Shown: positions 26,841 to 36,338, numbered from the stretch's first letter. The stretch is DNA of 64,000 bases from Actinocorallia populi (GCF_002995495.1 NZ_PVZV01000007.1:124001-188000), one strand, 5' to 3'. Made by a program: numbers and translations. The notes: a model not told the origin generated them from the sequence alone.

Positions 26841-28043
26841 TCAGAACGGTTCGTTGCTGTAGACCACGGCGCCGCCGAAGTGCGGCGAGGAGTGGCAGGC
26901 GAGAGCGGTCGTCAGCCCTTCGCGCCGGCGGTCGCCGGCCCGGCCGGACAGCTGCAGGTAGCACTCGAGCATCTGGGGGATGCCGTGCATGCGCCCGTTG
27001 CCGAGGGCTCCGCCGCCGGAGAGCGCGGGGATCGCCTTGGGATCGTCGCCGTCGATTCCGCCGTCCTGGACGAAGCGGTGCGCCTCGCCTTCCGGGCAGA
27101 GGCCGAGGGCCTCCAGCCAGAACCAGACGAACGGGGAGAGCCCGTCGTAGACCTGCGGCAGGTCGATCTCGTCCGGCCCGACCCCGGCGTGCCGCCACAG
27201 GCGGCGGGCCGTCGCGGCGCCGCCGGCCATGATGTCGTCGAGCGGCCAGTGCAGTGGCAGCCGCCGCGGAGGGGGCGGGCTGGAGGCGTAGCCGGAGACG
27301 TACACCGGCCGGTGGGGCAGGTCCCGGGCCCGCTCGGCGGAGGTGAGGACGAAGGCCGCGACGCCGTCCACGGGGATGTCGCAGTCGAGGCGGCACACCG
27401 GGTCGCTGATCATCGGGGCGGCGAGGTAGTCCTCGGCGGTGAGCGGCCGGCCGTGCCAGTACGACCAGGGGATCCGGGCGCCGTTCTTGCGGGCCTCGAC
27501 CAGGACGGCGGCCATGGCCTCCCTGCTCGCGCCGTAGCGCTGGAGGTATTCGTTGTACGGCAGCGCTATCGCCGACAGCGGGCCGAAGTAGCCCTGGGGC
27601 GCGGTCCACTGCTGGGGTCCGGCGACCTGCGTCATGGGGTTGGAGTGGTACGAGCCGCGGGGGTTGTGCAGTGCCCGGTGCAGCAGGACGTGATCGGCGG
27701 CGCCGCTGGCGACGGCGTTCACCGCGAGCCCGACCGCTCCGGGGATCTGCCCGACGCCCTGGAAGCCCGCGGTGTAGCGGGGGTCCGCGCCCAGGTGCTC
27801 GGCCAGCCAGTTCGCCGACACGGTGCTGACGCCGTCCTGGACGGTGTGCGAGCCGGCGGTGGGGAAGAGCGCGGCGGTGACGAAGCCGTCCACCGCGGTG
27901 GGCTCGAGCCCGGCGTCGGCGATCGCCGCGCGGGCGGTGTCCACCGCCAGGGATCCGAGGGGCCGGTCCGCGTGCCGCTGGACCTGGCTGTGGGCGTAGC
28001 CGACGACGGCCACCCGGTTGCGTGCCGCGAAGGTCCCGCTCAT
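26841..28043 (-). CDS. Thiolase-fold lipid-transfer-type protein, probable retro-aldolase
   Basis: A 400-residue thiolase-superfamily protein like actinobacterial Ltp proteins. The region that carries the nucleophilic Cys in true thiolases reads GVGQIPGAVGLAVNAVASGAADHVLL and has no cysteine. The C-terminal CxG-type loop is replaced by ACHSSPHFGGA. Ltp2, which cleaves steroid side-chain CoA esters by retro-aldol reaction, also lacks the thiolase cysteine and pairs with a DUF35 protein, as here. A retro-aldolase role is therefore inferred. The ATG at 28043 overlaps the stop of the DUF35 gene. Confidence 0.8.
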   Translation of the reverse strand: MSGTFAARNRVAVVGYAHSQVQRHADRPLGSLAVDTARAAIADAGLEPTAVDGFVTAALFPTAGSHTVQDGVSTVSANWLAEHLGADPRYTAGFQGVGQIPGAVGLAVNAVASGAADHVLLHRALHNPRGSYHSNPMTQVAGPQQWTAPQGYFGPLSAIALPYNEYLQRYGASREAMAAVLVEARKNGARIPWSYWHGRPLTAEDYLAAPMISDPVCRLDCDIPVDGVAAFVLTSAERARDLPHRPVYVSGYASSPPPPRRLPLHWPLDDIMAGGAATARRLWRHAGVGPDEIDLPQVYDGLSPFVWFWLEALGLCPEGEAHRFVQDGGIDGDDPKAIPALSGGGALGNGRMHGIPQMLECYLQLSGRAGDRRREGLTTALACHSSPHFGGAVVYSNEPF

Positions 28044-28474
28044 GCGCCGGTCTCCAGGACGAAGGCGGGCACGCGGACGCCGGGCGCGACGTCCTCGAAC
28101 GCCGCCCGGACCGCGGCTCCCTGCCGGAGCGGGGCGTCGGGGCCGTCCAGCAGGCGCCCGATCATGCGGGCCCCGGCCTGTTCGGCCAGTTCGACATCGG
28201 CGAGGACGAACGGCACGTCGGCCTTGAAGCCGGGCAGGAACGGCTGCCGCACGATCGTCCAGGACCGCAGCACGCCGCGCCCGCTCACCGGCTCGAACGT
28301 GAAGGCCGGATCGGTGCTGCGGCAGTGCGGGCACACCGGGTCGGGGGGAACCGACAGGGCCGAGCAGCGGGAGCACCGGGCGGCGACGAGGACCTCGCGG
28401 GCCGCCGCCTCCCAGTACGGCGCGGACAGCCCGTCCGGCACCGGCACGGGGCGCGGGGGCCGCGGGCGGGTCAC
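28040..28474 (-). CDS. OB-fold/zinc-ribbon acyl-CoA-associated protein (DUF35)
   Basis: A 144-residue protein with a rubredoxin-like zinc ribbon (CSRC and CPHC, near residues 34-51) followed by an OB fold (GRGVLRSWTIVRQPFLPGFKADVPFVLADVEL). Such proteins form complexes with thiolase-fold partners and are needed for their activity. The GTG at 28474 overlaps the CoA-transferase stop and its own stop overlaps the Ltp-like gene, so the three are coupled. It would be the small subunit of the aldolase or thiolase complex. Confidence 0.88.
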   Translation of the reverse strand: MTRPRPPRPVPVPDGLSAPYWEAAAREVLVAARCSRCSALSVPPDPVCPHCRSTDPAFTFEPVSGRGVLRSWTIVRQPFLPGFKADVPFVLADVELAEQAGARMIGRLLDGPDAPLRQGAAVRAAFEDVAPGVRVPAFVLETGA

Positions 28475-29688
28475 GGGATCACCCCCGCCTCCTGGAGGCG
28501 GCCGATCTCGTCCCACGTGTAGCCGAGTTCGATCAGCACGGCCTCGGTGTGCTCGCCGTGCTCGGGGGCGCGGCGCGGTACGGGCGGGCGCTCGTCGAAC
28601 TGCACCGGCACGGTGGGCAGCCGGTAGGGAGGATGGCCCGATCCGTCGTCGGCGACCTCGCTGATGTAGCCGTTGGCGGTGACCTGGGGGTCGTCGAGGA
28701 GTTCCTCGACGGTCTGCACGGGCGCCCACGGGGCGTCGATCCCGCTCAGCAGTTCTCTCCATTCCTCGTAGGTCCTGGTGGCGAACTCCGCGTCCAGCTC
28801 CGCAGCGCAGGCCGCCCGGTGCTCATGGCGTGCCTCGATGTCGGCGAAGCGGGGGTCGGCGGCCAGGTCCTGCCGTCCGATCAGCCGGCAGAACTCGGGC
28901 CAGTACCGGTCCGGCTGCAGGAAGACGAGCTGGATGTGCCGCCCGTCCTTGGTCCGGTAGGCGCCGACGAGCGGGTTGGGGGACGACTCCCTCCCGGACA
29001 CCGCCCGCGGTCTGCCGCCTTGCAGTGCCGCGAGCAGGTCGGAGGACAGCGTCCACAGCGCGGTGGAGAGCAGCGAGACGTCGACGACCGAGCCTTCGCC
29101 GGTGCGGTCGCGCTTCAGCAGGGCGGCCGACACCCCGAAGGCCAGCGCCATGGCGCCGTTGCGGTCGCCCATCGCGCCCCGCTGGCTCACGGGCAGGTCC
29201 CGGTCCGGGGGGCTGAGCACGTGGGCCAGGCCGCCCCGGGACCAGAAGGCCGACGAGTCGTAGCCCGGCAGGCCGGCGTCAGGGCCGCGGACTCCGTAGC
29301 CGTGCCCCCTGCCGTACACGAGCCTGGGGAAGCGCCGGGTCAGTTCCCCGGCGCCGAGCCCCAGCCGTTCCAGCGCGCCCGGCCGCAGGCTGGTGAGGAA
29401 GACGTCGGCGTCCTCCAGGAGCCTGTCGAGGACGGCTCTCCCCTCGCCGTCGCGCAGGTCGAGGGCGAGGGAGCGCTTGCCCCGGTTGGCCAGTGCCACC
29501 GACAGGTTCACGCCGCCGCCGTCGGCGCCGATGCCCTGCGTGGACAGGTTGCGGTACGGATCGCCCCGGGGGTGCTCGACGCGCACCACGTCGGCGCCCC
29601 AGTCGGCCAGGAGCGCGCCGGCCACGGGGACGAAGACCCACTGGGCCAGTTCGATGACGCGTACGCCCTCGAAGGGAGCCTCCGGCAC
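28471..29688 (-). CDS. CaiB/BaiF-type (family III) CoA transferase
   Basis: A 405-residue family III CoA transferase. The N-terminus GVRVIELAQWVFVPVAGALLADWGADVVRVEHPRGDPYR, the catalytic Asp in GAMGDRNGAM and the SPNPLVGAYRTKDGRHIQL domain are typical. It moves CoA between acids and would activate the substrate carboxylate. The GTG at 29688 is set by GGAGG six bases upstream. It is the first gene of the minus-strand operon, facing the Liv-type transporter across a shared control region. Confidence 0.9.
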   Translation of the reverse strand: MPEAPFEGVRVIELAQWVFVPVAGALLADWGADVVRVEHPRGDPYRNLSTQGIGADGGGVNLSVALANRGKRSLALDLRDGEGRAVLDRLLEDADVFLTSLRPGALERLGLGAGELTRRFPRLVYGRGHGYGVRGPDAGLPGYDSSAFWSRGGLAHVLSPPDRDLPVSQRGAMGDRNGAMALAFGVSAALLKRDRTGEGSVVDVSLLSTALWTLSSDLLAALQGGRPRAVSGRESSPNPLVGAYRTKDGRHIQLVFLQPDRYWPEFCRLIGRQDLAADPRFADIEARHEHRAACAAELDAEFATRTYEEWRELLSGIDAPWAPVQTVEELLDDPQVTANGYISEVADDGSGHPPYRLPTVPVQFDERPPVPRRAPEHGEHTEAVLIELGYTWDEIGRLQEAGVIP

Positions 29689-29970
29689 GTCTGCCTCCTT
29701 GATCGCCTCGTGTGTAGAACGTGACTGCGGACCAATGTAGAACGACACTCTCGTTGCTGGGAATACCTGATTCCACAAAAAAGGAGAGGTTGACTTTTGC
29801 CAGGGGTGGAATGAGGATTCGTGCATCGAGCCCCGCAGCGCGGCGACGCGCCAGGCGGCCGGCTCCACCCCCACCGCCCGCATCGAGCGTTACGCCGAAG
29901 ACTCGGCCCATCGCCTCCGCGCCATGGGCACCCACCCCCCAGATCCTTCGACGCCAAGGGAGCGGACCGC
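29689..29970. promoter_or_regulatory. Divergent control region with GTAGAAC repeats
   Basis: This 282-bp gap separates the two large catabolic operons. Two direct copies of GTAGAAC (29712-29718 and 29735-29741) lie 23 bases apart near the CoA-transferase start. The same heptamer, as an inverted pair, is in front of the propeller gene at 17.65 kb. The rest of the gap holds no intact gene. A short stretch translating as ARIERYAEDSAHRLRAMG may be chance. Confidence 0.5.
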
Positions 29971-31254
29971 ATGGGACGCAGGAAGACCACCGTCAACGAA
30001 GCCGCCCGGTCCGGGCGGCGACCGACCGGCCGTGCCGCGCTCGCGCTGGCCGCGCTGGTGCTGGCAGCCGCCTGCGGCGGCGAGACCGACCGGGACGGCG
30101 TCCCCGCCGACGTGAACGCGGCCGAGGTCCTCGGCCCCGAGCAGGCCGCCGCGGGCACCCCCGTCAAGTTCGGGCTGATCTCCGGCAAGGGCTCCACCGG
30201 CGCCAGAGAACTCGAGGCCCTCGTCGGCCAGGCGGCGGTGAAATACCTCAACCAGCACAAGAAAGGCATCGCCGGCCGCCCGATCGAGCTGATCACCTGT
30301 GAGACCGGCGCGACCCCGGCCACGGCCGCCGACTGCGCGAACCGCATGGTGGAGCAGAAGGCCGCGGTCGTCGTCGTGGGCTCCACCCCCGCGGTGGAGA
30401 ACGTGTGGCAGCCGCTGCACGACGCCAAGGTGCCGACGATGTTCTACGCGGCCAACGGCGCCAAGATGCTCGGCGACCGCGAGACGACCTTCGCGCTGGC
30501 CGACCCCTTCTTCCCCCTGGTCACCCTGCCGGTCAGGCTGGCCAAGGAGAAGAACCTCAAGAGCGTCACGGTGGTCGTGATCGACGTCCCCACCGCGATG
30601 GCCCCCTACCAGACCATCGCGACGCCGGACGTCTTCGAGAAGCAGGGCATCACCCTGAACGTCGTGCCGGTCCCGCTGGGCACGGCCGACATGACGCCGC
30701 AGATGCAGCGCATCGCGTCGGGCGAACCCGGCCTCGTGCAGGTCATCGGCAACGACTCCTTCTGCATCGGCGCGCTGAACGGCCTGCGCGCCGTGGGCTT
30801 CGACGGCCCCGTCACCGCGACCGAGCAGTGCTTCACCGACGCGACGCGCAAGGCCGTGCCCGCAAGCTCCCTCAAGGGCATCGTCGTCGCCGCCTCGCAC
30901 CCCTCGGGAGCCGACAACCCCTCGACACTCCTGTACAAAACGGCCGTGGCGACGTACGGGGAGAAGGGCAAGGAGATCGACACCAGCATGCCCGCCGGGA
31001 TGAACATGTTCTCCGCGGTGCTCGCGGTCCAGGCCGCCACCACCACCCTCGAGGGCGAGGTCACCCCGCAGAGCATCACGGCCGCGATCAAGAACATGCC
31101 CGAGCAGGAGCTGCCGGTGGCGGGCGGACGGACCTTCCGGTGCGGAGGCGGCGCACAGCCCGCCATGCCCGCGGTCTGCGCGAAGGGCGGGTTCATGGGG
31201 ATCCTCGGCGAGGACGGGCACCCGGCCGAGTACACCCTGGACGAGGACTCGTGA
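29971..31254 (+). CDS. Liv-type ABC transporter substrate-binding lipoprotein
   Basis: A 427-residue periplasmic-binding-fold protein of the branched-chain amino-acid family. The signal peptide has an arginine-rich start and the lipobox LAAAC with Cys35. The mature part includes VKFGLISGKGSTGARE, AADCANRMVEQKAAVVVVGSTP and a C-terminal lobe. It should be anchored outside the membrane and deliver ligand to the fused permease. In catabolic clusters this family often binds aromatic or terpenoid acids. The ATG at 29971 follows AAGGGAG. Confidence 0.88.
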   Translation: MGRRKTTVNEAARSGRRPTGRAALALAALVLAAACGGETDRDGVPADVNAAEVLGPEQAAAGTPVKFGLISGKGSTGARELEALVGQAAVKYLNQHKKGIAGRPIELITCETGATPATAADCANRMVEQKAAVVVVGSTPAVENVWQPLHDAKVPTMFYAANGAKMLGDRETTFALADPFFPLVTLPVRLAKEKNLKSVTVVVIDVPTAMAPYQTIATPDVFEKQGITLNVVPVPLGTADMTPQMQRIASGEPGLVQVIGNDSFCIGALNGLRAVGFDGPVTATEQCFTDATRKAVPASSLKGIVVAASHPSGADNPSTLLYKTAVATYGEKGKEIDTSMPAGMNMFSAVLAVQAATTTLEGEVTPQSITAAIKNMPEQELPVAGGRTFRCGGGAQPAMPAVCAKGGFMGILGEDGHPAEYTLDEDS

Positions 31255-31296
31255 CCGCCCTCCCCGACCGGATCTGCGACGCGTGGAGGGACCGCC

Positions 31297-34101
31297 ATGA
31301 GTGACGTGGGCTCGCTTCTCCTCGGGCTCGGCAACGGAGGCGTCTTCGCGGCGCTCGCGCTGGCCATCGTGCTGACCTACCGCAGCTCCGGGGTCATCAA
31401 CTTCGGCACCGGAGCGGTGGCGCTGTACGTCGCCTACACCTACGCCGCGCTGCGCGACGGCGAGCTCCTCGTGGTCGTCCCGGGGCTGCCGACCTATGTC
31501 GACATCGGCGGGCCGCTCGGGCTCGTGCCCGCGCTGGCGATCTCCCTGGCGGTGGCCGCGGCGCTCGGAGCGCTGCTGTACCTGCTGGTCTTCCGCCCCC
31601 TGCGGGAGGCGCCGCCGCTGGCCAAGGCGGTCGCGTCGCTGGGCGTGCTGACGGTGATCCAGACGCTGCTCGTCATCAAGGTGGGCGGCAACCCGGTCAG
31701 CGTGGACCCCGTCTTCCCGGCGGAACGCTGGGAATGGGGCCCCGTGGCGCTGCTGTCCGACCGGTTCTGGCTGGCGGTCACCGTCCTGCTCCTCACCCTC
31801 GCCCTGGCCGTGGTGTTCCGCAGCACCCGGTTCGGGCTGCTCACCCGGGCGACGGCCGAGTCGGAGTCCGGCGCCTACCTCAGCGGCATCTCGCCCGACC
31901 GCGTCGCCCTGACGAACTGGATGATCAGCACGCTGGTGGCGGGCACCGCCGGCATCCTCATCGCGCCGCTGAGCCCGCTCGCCCCCAGCACCTACACGCT
32001 CTTCGTCGTGCCGGCGCTCGCGGCCGCCGTGGTCGGCCGCTTCCAGCACATGGTGCCCACCGTGCTCGCCGGCCTGGCCATCGGCATGCTGCAGTCGGGG
32101 GCGAGCGGCCTGGCGGCCGGCCACTCCTGGCTCCCGCAGGTCGGACTGTCCGAACTCGTCCCCCTGATCGTGCTGGTCGTGGCGCTGCTGGCCACGGGGC
32201 GCGGCATGCCCGTCCGGGGGCGGCTGGTGCGCCAGCCGCTCGCCGGGGCGCCCCGCCCGCGGTCACTGGCCCTGCCCACCGTCCTGGGCACCGCCGTGGG
32301 GCTCATCGCCCTGCTGGCCACGACCGGCACCTGGCGCGCGTCGGTCATCGACACCTTCATCGCCGCGATCATCGGCCTGTCCCTCATCGTCGTGACCGGC
32401 TACGCTGGGCAGGTGTCGCTGGCCCAGCTGGCGCTGGCCGGCACCTCGGCGTTCACCCTCGCCCACCTCACCCAGAGCTGGGGCGTGCCGTTCCCCGTCG
32501 CACCGCTGCTGGCCGCCGGCGTCACCGTCGTGATCGGCGTCCTGGTGGGCATACCGGCGCTCCGCCTGCACGGGCTGACCCTGGGCATCGTCACGCTCGC
32601 CCTGGCGTACGCCATCGAAGCGGTGTGGTTCCGCAACACCGACCTCGTCGGGACCGACGGCGCGCAGGTCGCGCCGCCGTCCCTCTTCGGGCTCGACCTG
32701 TCGGTCGGCTCCGGCGCGGCGTTCCCCCGCCTGCACTTCGGTCTGCTGTGCCTCTTCGTCCTGGTGCTGGTGGCGTGGGGGGTGGCCCGGCTGCGCATGA
32801 GCTCGCTCGGCCTGCAGATGCTCGCGGTCCGCGCGAACGAGAACTCCGCCGCCGGCATCGGGGTGAACGTGGTGCGGGTGAAGGTGGTGAGCTTCGCGAT
32901 CGCCTCGTTCATCGCCGGTCTGGGCGGCGGCCTGATCGCCTACCGGCAGACCGTCGTCACCTACGAGTCGTTCACCGCCATCGCCGGCCTGGCGGTGCTG
33001 TCCGCCGCCTACCTGGCCGGAGTCACCTCCGTGTCGGGCGGCATCATCGCCGGGATGATGGCCACCACGGGCATCGTGTCCATCATGTTCGACCGGTGGG
33101 TGCACATCGGCGACTGGTTCGAGCTCCTGGGCGGCCTGGGGGTCATCGGCATCCTCATCGGCCATCCCGAGGGGCTGGCCAGCGTCGGCCACGACGCGGC
33201 CGCGCGCCTGCGGAGGTCGTTCTCGCGGTTCGCTCCGGGCAGCGGCCGGACGTCCGCGAAAGCGCAGGCACCGGGAGTGGCCGCCCCGCCCGAGCCGGTC
33301 ACCGGTCCGGCGGCGGAGCCCGCCCGAGGCAAAACGCCACCGGGCGCGCCGCCGGGACCGCCCCGGCCGACTGAACCACTCCTGCGCCTGGAGGGGCTCA
33401 CCGTGCACTATGGCGGTGTGAAGGCGGTGTCGGACCTCTCCCTGCGCATACCCGCGGGCGCGGTGGTCGGGCTCATCGGCCCGAACGGCGCGGGCAAGAC
33501 CAGCGCGATCGACGCCGCCACCGGTTTCGCCGGGTCGAGCGGCACGGTCCTGCTCGAAGGCGAGCACGTCGAGGGGCTCGCCCCGCACGAGCTGGTGCGG
33601 CGGGGAATGGCGCGCACGTTCCAGTCCCTGGAGCTGTACGGCGACCTGAGCGTCGAGGAGAACATCAGCGCCGCGCTGGCCGGCGTCCCGGTGCGGGAGC
33701 GGCGGCGGGCGCTCACCGGCGCGCTCGACCTCGTCGGCATCGGCGACCGGGCGGACCGCCCGGCCCGCGAGCTCAGCCAGGGAGAACGACAGCTCGTCTC
33801 GATCGCCCGTGCGTGCGCCACAGGAGCACGCGTCCTGCTGCTGGACGAGCCCTCCGCCGGGCTCGACACGCAGGAGAGCCGATGGCTGGGCGAACGCATC
33901 CAGGGCATCGCCGACGCCGGAGCCGGGGTGCTGCTGGTGGACCACGACATCAGCCTGGTGCTCGACGTCTGCGACTACATCTACGTGCTCGACTTCGGCT
34001 CCCTCATCGCCGAGGGGACCCCCGGGGAGATCCGCGCCGACGGCAGGGTCGCCGAGGCGTACCTGGGATCCGTCCGAGACTCAGCGGAGGCGGGATCATG
34101 A
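31297..34101 (+). CDS. Fused Liv-type permease-permease-ATPase (LivH-LivM-LivG)
   Basis: A single 934-residue protein joins three subunits that are usually separate. A LivH-like permease spans residues 1-310 (starting GLGNGGVFAALALAIVLTYR). A LivM-like permease spans about 330-640 (GYAGQVSLAQLALAGTSAF). A Pro/Ala-rich linker covers about 650-694. A LivG-like ATPase follows with Walker A GPNGAGKT near 728, signature LSQGE near 825 and Walker B VLLLDEPSAG. The fusion fixes permease and ATPase stoichiometry. It should import the substrate bound by the preceding lipoprotein. Its stop overlaps the second ATPase gene. Confidence 0.9.
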   Translation: MSDVGSLLLGLGNGGVFAALALAIVLTYRSSGVINFGTGAVALYVAYTYAALRDGELLVVVPGLPTYVDIGGPLGLVPALAISLAVAAALGALLYLLVFRPLREAPPLAKAVASLGVLTVIQTLLVIKVGGNPVSVDPVFPAERWEWGPVALLSDRFWLAVTVLLLTLALAVVFRSTRFGLLTRATAESESGAYLSGISPDRVALTNWMISTLVAGTAGILIAPLSPLAPSTYTLFVVPALAAAVVGRFQHMVPTVLAGLAIGMLQSGASGLAAGHSWLPQVGLSELVPLIVLVVALLATGRGMPVRGRLVRQPLAGAPRPRSLALPTVLGTAVGLIALLATTGTWRASVIDTFIAAIIGLSLIVVTGYAGQVSLAQLALAGTSAFTLAHLTQSWGVPFPVAPLLAAGVTVVIGVLVGIPALRLHGLTLGIVTLALAYAIEAVWFRNTDLVGTDGAQVAPPSLFGLDLSVGSGAAFPRLHFGLLCLFVLVLVAWGVARLRMSSLGLQMLAVRANENSAAGIGVNVVRVKVVSFAIASFIAGLGGGLIAYRQTVVTYESFTAIAGLAVLSAAYLAGVTSVSGGIIAGMMATTGIVSIMFDRWVHIGDWFELLGGLGVIGILIGHPEGLASVGHDAAARLRRSFSRFAPGSGRTSAKAQAPGVAAPPEPVTGPAAEPARGKTPPGAPPGPPRPTEPLLRLEGLTVHYGGVKAVSDLSLRIPAGAVVGLIGPNGAGKTSAIDAATGFAGSSGTVLLEGEHVEGLAPHELVRRGMARTFQSLELYGDLSVEENISAALAGVPVRERRRALTGALDLVGIGDRADRPARELSQGERQLVSIARACATGARVLLLDEPSAGLDTQESRWLGERIQGIADAGAGVLLVDHDISLVLDVCDYIYVLDFGSLIAEGTPGEIRADGRVAEAYLGSVRDSAEAGS

Positions 34102-34814
34102 CGGGCGGACTCACCACCACCGGCCTCGCCGGAGGCCGGGGCACCGACACCGTGATCCGGGACATCGACCTCTCGGTCGATAGCGGCAACGTGCTCGCCC
34201 TGCTCGGGCCCAACGGCGCGGGCAAGACCACGCTGCTGCTCACCCTGGCGGGCCTGCTGCCCTCGCGGCGGGGATCCGTCTCGGTGGACGGGACGCCCCT
34301 CAGGAACGGAAGGCCCGCGGCGGCGAACAGGGCGGGGCTGGTGCTCGTCCCCGACGACCGGTGCCTGTTCACCGGCCTCACGGTGGAGGAGAACCTGCGG
34401 GTGGCAGCACGCCGCGGCGGTCCCGGGCCGACCGCGATGCTCGAGGTCTTCCCCGCGCTGGAGAGCCGGTGGAAGCTCCCCGCCGGGGCGTTGTCCGGCG
34501 GGGAGCAGCAGATGCTCGTCCTGGCCAGGGCGCTCATCCAGCAGCCGAAGGTGCTCCTGGTGGACGAGCTGAGTATGGGGCTCGCGCCCCTGGTGGTGGA
34601 GAGCCTGTTCGAAACGGTCCGCGCCATCGCGGCGGACCACGGATGCGCGGTGGTGCTCGTCGAGCAGCACGTGGAACTCGCGCTCGAAGCCGCGGACCAG
34701 GCCATGGTGCTGCGCAGCGGGCAGGTCGTGGCGCGCGGGCCCGCGGCGGAGCTGGCCGCCGACCCGGCACGGTTGCGGGACGCGTACTTCGGCCAGGGAG
34801 AGAACCCGGAATGA
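34098..34814 (+). CDS. Liv-type ABC ATPase (LivF-like)
   Basis: A 238-residue ATPase of the LivF type. It has Walker A GPNGAGKT, signature LSGGEQQM, Walker B VLLVDELSMGLAP and the H-loop VLVEQHV. It would pair with the ATPase domain of the preceding fusion protein to make the heteromeric motor. ATGA overlaps on both sides join it to the fusion gene and to the acyl-CoA ligase gene, so uptake and activation are expressed together. Confidence 0.9.
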   Translation: MTGGLTTTGLAGGRGTDTVIRDIDLSVDSGNVLALLGPNGAGKTTLLLTLAGLLPSRRGSVSVDGTPLRNGRPAAANRAGLVLVPDDRCLFTGLTVEENLRVAARRGGPGPTAMLEVFPALESRWKLPAGALSGGEQQMLVLARALIQQPKVLLVDELSMGLAPLVVESLFETVRAIAADHGCAVVLVEQHVELALEAADQAMVLRSGQVVARGPAAELAADPARLRDAYFGQGENPE

Positions 34815-36289
34815 CCATGAAGGAGGAGGCCGAGGTGGAAACGGTCAGCAACGCCCGCAGGATCCGGCGGCTCGCCCGGGAGCGTCCCGATGAGGAGGCT
34901 CTGCGGCACATCGCGCTGGACGGCGGCGAATCCGTGTACACCTGGGGCGAGCTGGACCGGCGCGCCGCCCAGCTGGCGGGCGGGCTCGCCGCCCGCGGCC
35001 TGGGCCTGGGCGACCGGCTCGGGCTCGGCCTGCGCAACTCGCCGCAGTTCGTCCTCGCCGTCCTGGCGGCGTGGAAGCTCGGAGCCGTCCCGGTGCCCGT
35101 GCGCTGGGACCTGCCCGAGTGGGAGCTGGCCCGGCTGCGCGAGGCCGTCGGCGCCCCGGTCTTCCTGGACCCGGCGGACCTGCCCTGGATCGACGCGACC
35201 GCCGACCACGCGGTGCCCGACCTGCCGGACGCGGTCTCCCCGCGGATGAACGGCATCTGCAGCAGCGGCTCGACCGGGACACCCAAGATCATCCTCGGTG
35301 CCCGGCCGGGGCTCTACGACCCGGTGCTGGCCACGCCGCTGGCCGAGCGGTGGGGGCCGGTGCCGCGGCCGCAGAGGATCCTCGTCATCGCGCCGATGTA
35401 CCACGCGAACGGTTTTGCGACGATCTTCAGCATGCTCACCGGCGACCGCCTGGTGGTGCTGGAGAAGTTCGACGCCGCGCGGGTCGTCGACGTCGTGGAA
35501 CGGCACCGGATCACCAACTTCACCGCCACCCCGACCATGCTGCAGCGCATCGCGGACCTGCCGGACGTGGACTCGCGGGACCTGTCGAGCATCGTGTGGT
35601 TCACCCAGGGCGCGGCGCCGATGCCCCCGTCGCTGGTGCACCGCTGGGTGGAGCTGGTCGGCGCCGAGAAGATCGTCATGGCCTACGGGATGACGGAGGG
35701 CATAGGCATCACCGCGCTGCGCGGCGACGAGTGGCTCGAGCACGAGGGCAGCGTCGGACGCGGCCTGCGCGGCACCGAGATACGCATCCTGGACGAGGAC
35801 GGCAGGCAGTTGCCCGCCGGCGAGATCGGCGACATCTACCTGCGCTCGCCGGTCTACTCCGGCTACGAGTACCTCGGCGACGCCCCCCGGATGCCCGAGA
35901 CCGAGGACGGCTTCACCAGCGCGGGCGACATGGGCCGCCTCGACGACGACGGCTACCTGTACGTGGTGGACAGGCGGGCCGACCTCATCATCACCGGCGG
36001 CGCCAACGTCTTCCCCGCCGAGGTCGAGACGGCCCTCATCGACCATCCCGGCATCGCCGACGTGGTCGTGGTCGGGCTCCGCGACCCGGAATGGGGCCGC
36101 CGGGTGCACGCGATCGTCCAGCCCGCCCGTCCGGAGGCCCCGCCGGCACCGGAGGAGGTCATCCATTACGCCAAGGGCCGCCTCGCGGCGTACAAGGTGC
36201 CCAAGACCGTCGAGTTCGTGGAGGCGATCCCGCGCAGCGAGGCCACCAAGGTGAACCGCCGCGCGCTCGTCACCGTCCGGGGCGGCTGA
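34811..36289 (+). CDS. AMP-forming acyl-CoA synthetase
   Basis: A 492-residue ANL-superfamily enzyme. The P-loop is ICSSGSTGTPKII, the adenylate motif AYGMTEG, then TSAGDMGRLDDDGYLYVVDRRADLIITGG, and the C-terminal domain ends PRSEATKVNRR with the catalytic lysine. It would activate the imported acid with CoA. The lineage is not specific enough to name the substrate, and fatty, aromatic and terpenoid acids are all possible. The ATG at 34811 overlaps the ATPase stop, and an ATG two codons later is possible. It is the last gene before the bidirectional terminator. Confidence 0.88.
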   Translation: MTMKEEAEVETVSNARRIRRLARERPDEEALRHIALDGGESVYTWGELDRRAAQLAGGLAARGLGLGDRLGLGLRNSPQFVLAVLAAWKLGAVPVPVRWDLPEWELARLREAVGAPVFLDPADLPWIDATADHAVPDLPDAVSPRMNGICSSGSTGTPKIILGARPGLYDPVLATPLAERWGPVPRPQRILVIAPMYHANGFATIFSMLTGDRLVVLEKFDAARVVDVVERHRITNFTATPTMLQRIADLPDVDSRDLSSIVWFTQGAAPMPPSLVHRWVELVGAEKIVMAYGMTEGIGITALRGDEWLEHEGSVGRGLRGTEIRILDEDGRQLPAGEIGDIYLRSPVYSGYEYLGDAPRMPETEDGFTSAGDMGRLDDDGYLYVVDRRADLIITGGANVFPAEVETALIDHPGIADVVVVGLRDPEWGRRVHAIVQPARPEAPPAPEEVIHYAKGRLAAYKVPKTVEFVEAIPRSEATKVNRRALVTVRGG

Positions 36290-36294
36290 ACGAG

Positions 36295-36338
36295 GCGCTC
36301 ACCGGCCGGCGGACGCCCGCCCGTCGGCAGGTGAGCGC
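36295..36338. terminator. Bidirectional terminator between ligase and LacI genes
   Basis: GCGCTCACC (36295-36303) pairs with GGTGAGCGC (36330-36338), and the inside can pair further. It lies exactly between the convergent acyl-CoA ligase and LacI genes and marks the border between the catabolic block and the glycoside block. Confidence 0.7.

Noticed and set aside
29890-32124. 744-codon minus-strand frame over the Liv transporter genes
   Set aside because: His/Arg/Gly-rich antisense translation. The plus strand carries a lipoprotein signal and ABC motifs.
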